From positions 124,001 through 188,000 of the forward strand of contig NZ_JABJXT010000008.1 in the NCBI RefSeq assembly GCF_013155295.1: DNA of 64,000 nucleotides. The letters are read 5' to 3'. The notes beneath the pieces were generated by a model, which saw only the letters and a program-made list of their open reading frames with translations, searched no databases and was not told the origin of the DNA. Source of the DNA: Pseudogemmobacter hezensis. GTDB lineage: Bacteria > Pseudomonadota > Alphaproteobacteria > Rhodobacterales > Rhodobacteraceae. Shown piece after piece: positions 61,605 through 64,000 of the stretch; positions within the stretch are counted from its first letter, which is position 1, and every line of letters begins with the position of its first letter. Position numbers and translations under genes: made by a program.

Positions 61605-61659
61605 CTGATTTGTAATCAGAGGGTCGGCGGTTCAAGTCCGTCTGGGGGCACCATAAAAT
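61605..61659 (+). repeat. attR, 55-bp core with 49-nt tRNA-Thr 3' fragment
   Basis: Identical to 22711-22765. Bases 61605-61653 are the tRNA tail from the anticodon arm to CCA; no 5' half precedes, so it is not a tRNA gene. Confidence 0.95.
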
Positions 61660-62445
61660 ACAAACAAGAATTTGCGCGAAGCCCGCGGATTTTCAGAAAA
61701 ATCAGTGTGCCATGCCTGGCGTGTCACGCATAATTTATTTGGCAAATGTGCCATAGCTTTCCGCAACTCCTGGCCGGATTAGCTAGCCCGAATCATTGTT
61801 GCGCGACTTAGATTCTGGACAAATGCAGTCCAGCTTCCGGACAAAATTTTCCCCGTCAGGTTTCAGGGAATCGATCCAGACGCCTGACTGCTGACAGGCA
61901 AAACGCCCAGCAAAGCCCTGATGACGGTTTTCACGCCCCCATCAGCGCGAGGGCTTCATCAGCCTCGACCACGTCATCTTCCGGGTGGATGATTGGATTA
62001 CGATAGCTGGGGGAACTGGTTTAAAAACCGCCGCCTCCTGAGGCCGACCGAGAACGCCCCGCCCACTGAAGCAAAGGCGAACGCCTAAAGCAGAGGCAAA
62101 CTTCTATGCCGCTCAGGAAACTGAGCCCATGGCCGCGTAACGAACCATAATCAGCCTCGGGCAAACACCGCGCGGTTCGCCCTACCCTGAGAACCAGACC
62201 AGACAGATCATCCAACCTGGCACAGAAATCGGCCCTCGGCGTCGATCCCTGAGAGGAACGCGGCCCGCCTGCACTTTCCCCATCCCCGGCTTTCGCTTAT
62301 TTACCAAAGCCTCGCCCCTGTCGATGCAGGAGCACAGGTATCCTGATGCTGATGTAAATAACTGGTTGGCATCCGGTTCAGCAATCAGTAATCAGGTTCT
62401 CGCAGAGCACATGATCGCTGTCAGCGCGGTTGTGCAAGCAAAGAC
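61660..62445. other. Gene-poor flank after attR
   Basis: 785 bp with no intact gene. A minus-strand frame near 61,935-62,010 reads SYRNPIIHPEDDVVEADEAL then ALMGA and a stop, which looks like the C-terminal remnant of a lost gene. No RNA gene seen. Confidence 0.5.
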
Positions 62446-62533
<88 letters not shown>

Positions 62534-62712
62534 AACATCCCTGAAATCGTTAGATAATTTCACGGATCGGGCGATATACCCGCCTATAATCCCGCCATCC
62601 TATTTGCGATTGGGTGCTATCCGTTGCAATAATGGACGGGCCGTTCACCAGCCACCCCGGCACCTTTCCGAAAATCTCCAATTAAGTCATATCTTGTAAA
62701 AAGGCCCACACG

Positions 62713-63237
62713 CTAGTCTCCCCTGATGGGCCAAAGTCGGAGCCCCCCCGGTGCCCGCGCTCGCTCCGGCCCCCGCTGGGCGTTCGATCCGGCCTCACGC
62801 ATCGGCCTGCACCTTCTGCCACGAGGCCCCCCCCCCGGCATGTCCAGCGAGGCCTTGAGCCGTGACAGCGCCAATGCTCGGGCCGCCTCATGGGCAAGCC
62901 CGCGGCTCTTATCCTTGGCGCACTGCATAGAATAGGCGGCGCGGCCTGACACGTCGACACCCACGGCCAGCCATGTCACGCCACCGAGCAGCACTCTCTT
63001 CTCTCCCTCATGACGCGGGAAGGCGCTGGCCTCTGCCTCAGACAAGGGCACGGCCATAGGTTCGCCACCTGCCTGCATAATGCGGTTGAAGGCCCGTTCA
63101 AGCACCGCGATGGCAATGGGATCGGTCACGGGCAGCATGGCGTTCCCGTCATAGTCGAAGCAGCAGTGGGCCAGCATGGCAGCATTGGCTGCGGCATTGC
63201 GCTTCATAGCGCGGCGCTGGTTGCGGTTCTTGTTCAT
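62713..63237 (-). CDS. Phage-related protein of second element, C-terminus probably shifted
   Basis: 174 residues; 1-138 read well (MNKNRNQRRAMKRNAAANAAMLAHCCFDYDGNAMLPV...ARALALSRLKASLDM) and then a ten-C run at 62827-62836 leads to Arg/Pro/Gly-rich sequence untypical of a real end. Function unknown. Confidence 0.45.
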   Translation of the reverse strand: MNKNRNQRRAMKRNAAANAAMLAHCCFDYDGNAMLPVTDPIAIAVLERAFNRIMQAGGEPMAVPLSEAEASAFPRHEGEKRVLLGGVTWLAVGVDVSGRAAYSMQCAKDKSRGLAHEAARALALSRLKASLDMPGGGPRGRRCRPMREAGSNAQRGPERARAPGGLRLWPIRGD

Positions 63238-63290
63238 GCGGCGGCCCTCGTTTCCCGGCGCTCGGCAAGCTGCACCTCGTCAAGCACCTG

Positions 63291-63461
63291 TTAACCCAGA
63301 GCGGTGGCAAGGGCCATTACCTCGCACAGGTGGCCCAGAGCCTCGGCCTGGCTGCGTTGGCTGCCCCCGATCTGACGCAGGACGGTGGCGCTCATGGCGA
63401 CCAGAGCGATGCACTGGCGCATGTTCATGACAGCATCGCCGGAAAACGTGGCGTCCCTCAT
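63291..63461 (-). CDS. Small phage protein of second element
   Basis: 56 residues from ATG 63461 (MRDATFSGDAVMNMRQCIALVAMSATVLRQIGG...). Helical. ATGA overlap with upstream gene. Unknown. Confidence 0.45.
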   Translation of the reverse strand: MRDATFSGDAVMNMRQCIALVAMSATVLRQIGGSQRSQAEALGHLCEVMALATALG

Positions 63462-63685
63462 GCCCGGCCCCCCAGCCCTGCGGATGCCTGATACCCGGCG
63501 ATGCGGGCCTGTCCCTCGGCCACCAACTGGCGCACCTCGGCGTCACAACCCAGCCTCTCGGCCAAGAGCAGGAGGGAGCCGCCAGCGAGGGCCGCATGTT
63601 CATGCACCGAAACGAGGGTCTGGGTCACATCGGTGCGGTTGGTCCGGTCGGTAGCCTCGATCAGGGTCCGGTTGATAAGGCTCAT
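63458..63685 (-). CDS. Small phage protein of second element
   Basis: 75 residues (MSLINRTLIEATDRTNRTDVTQTLVSVHEHAALAGGSLLLLAERLG...). Helical. Lies just after the truncated endolysin. Unknown. Confidence 0.45.
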   Translation of the reverse strand: MSLINRTLIEATDRTNRTDVTQTLVSVHEHAALAGGSLLLLAERLGCDAEVRQLVAEGQARIAGYQASAGLGGRA

Positions 63686-63702
63686 GCCGATGGCGGTGGC
63701 GA

Positions 63703-63990
63703 TCAGTTCGGGGTTGGCGGCCGGTTCGGCCAGAGCCTTTCCAGACCCATCCGGGCGCAGATAGGTGCGATGCCCCGCTTCACGCCTTTGGTCTCGCCAT
63801 AGCAGACGGTCCAGACGGGCGGGCTGGCGATGCGGTCAAGGTTAGCCTCAAGCCACTCACCCTCCCAGGGGCCGACGAAGGCAGCCGCATCGATCAGCAC
63901 GGCGGCGGCGCCGGTGGCGGCCGAGGATTTCGGGCGGGCAGCAAAAAGCCCCCCGAACCAGGCGAAAAGCCCGGTCAGGAATTTCAGCAT
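63703..63990 (-). pseudogene. Truncated second copy of the GH24 endolysin
   Basis: From ATG 63990 the first 75 or so codons match the endolysin at 26835-27377, including the leader GGAGAACGAC and the motif TVCYGETKGVK. About 11 mismatches over 220 bp by eye. Homology stops near 63777; downstream codons read unrelated sequence. Catalytic His/Trp region lost, so inactive. Marks a deletion in a related prophage. Confidence 0.8.
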
Positions 63991-64000
63991 GTCGTTCTCC

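Larger units (their letters stand above)
22711..61659. mobile_element. Complete tRNA-Thr-integrated siphovirus-type prophage (HK97-like)
   Basis: Bounded by an identical 55-bp repeat at both ends and carrying integrase, regulators, replication, packaging, HK97-type head, long-tail and lysis modules in lambda-like order on the minus strand. Excised circle would be 38,894 bp. Main structural genes have intact frames, so it may be inducible; the doubtful gene is the primase-helicase. Plus-strand genes (23.0-26.1 kb, 50.1 kb) and chrA look like cargo. Confidence 0.95.

Noticed and set aside
61605-61653. Second tRNA-Thr gene
   Set aside because: Only the 3' 49 nt are present; no acceptor 5' strand or D arm.

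Overview
The window is GC-rich chromosomal DNA of an alphaproteobacterium, almost certainly of the order Rhodobacterales (Paracoccaceae / Rhodobacter-Paracoccus type). The markers are CtrA next to a SciP-like regulator, a GapR-like DUF2312 protein, the DUF6456/DUF6477 pair, a DUF2218 protein and a sitABCD-type manganese transporter. All identifications rest on motif and family recognition by eye; nothing was searched.

Region 1 (1-22.7 kb) is host core. It holds the 3' part of an aquaporin, a DUF6456 HTH protein divergent from DUF6477, a DMP19-like protein, an MttB-family methyltransferase, the operon sitABCD behind a promoter with a Fur-family-like box, GapR, a degenerate FadJ-like protein, a DUF442-type phosphatase, metG, DUF2218, RidA, a sulfotransferase-like protein, mnmA, sciP and ctrA. 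A frameshifted IS3 remnant sits just before a tRNA-Thr(TGT).

Region 2 (22,711-61,659) is a prophage of about 38.9 kb integrated in the 3' half of tRNA-Thr. A perfect 55-bp repeat marks both ends (attL keeps the intact tRNA, attR has the 49-nt tRNA tail). Read on the minus strand from the right end, the order is: tyrosine integrase, a divergent pair of ribbon-helix-helix regulators around an 18-bp dyad, an AlpA-like excisionase candidate, small early genes, an O-like replication protein that contains an iteron array, a Toprim-helicase with its zinc domain split off by a G6 tract, more early genes, a NusG-like antiterminator, an HNH/P-loop fusion, terminase, portal, protease, HK97-type capsid, head-tail connectors, a tail module with a perfect -1 frameshift site (CCCGGGA), tape measure, minor tail proteins, tail fibre and SGNH esterase, and finally lysis genes (GH24 endolysin, holin, overlapping spanins). 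Cargo interrupts this plan: a Hint-domain gene, a chromate transporter (chrA), a two-gene cassette with its own terminator, short inserted genes among the tail genes, and a plus-strand operon of four lipoprotein/membrane/secreted proteins near attL.

Region 3 (61.66-64 kb) has a gene-poor stretch, tRNA-Ser(TGA) and the decayed edge of a second, related prophage. The second prophage includes a truncated copy of the same endolysin gene, about 95% identical to the first over roughly 220 bp.

The most novel-looking content is in prophage control and cargo: the RHH-only switch, the NusG-like regulator, the lambda-like origin inside the replication gene, the programmed frameshift, the split primase, and the conversion cassettes of unknown function.
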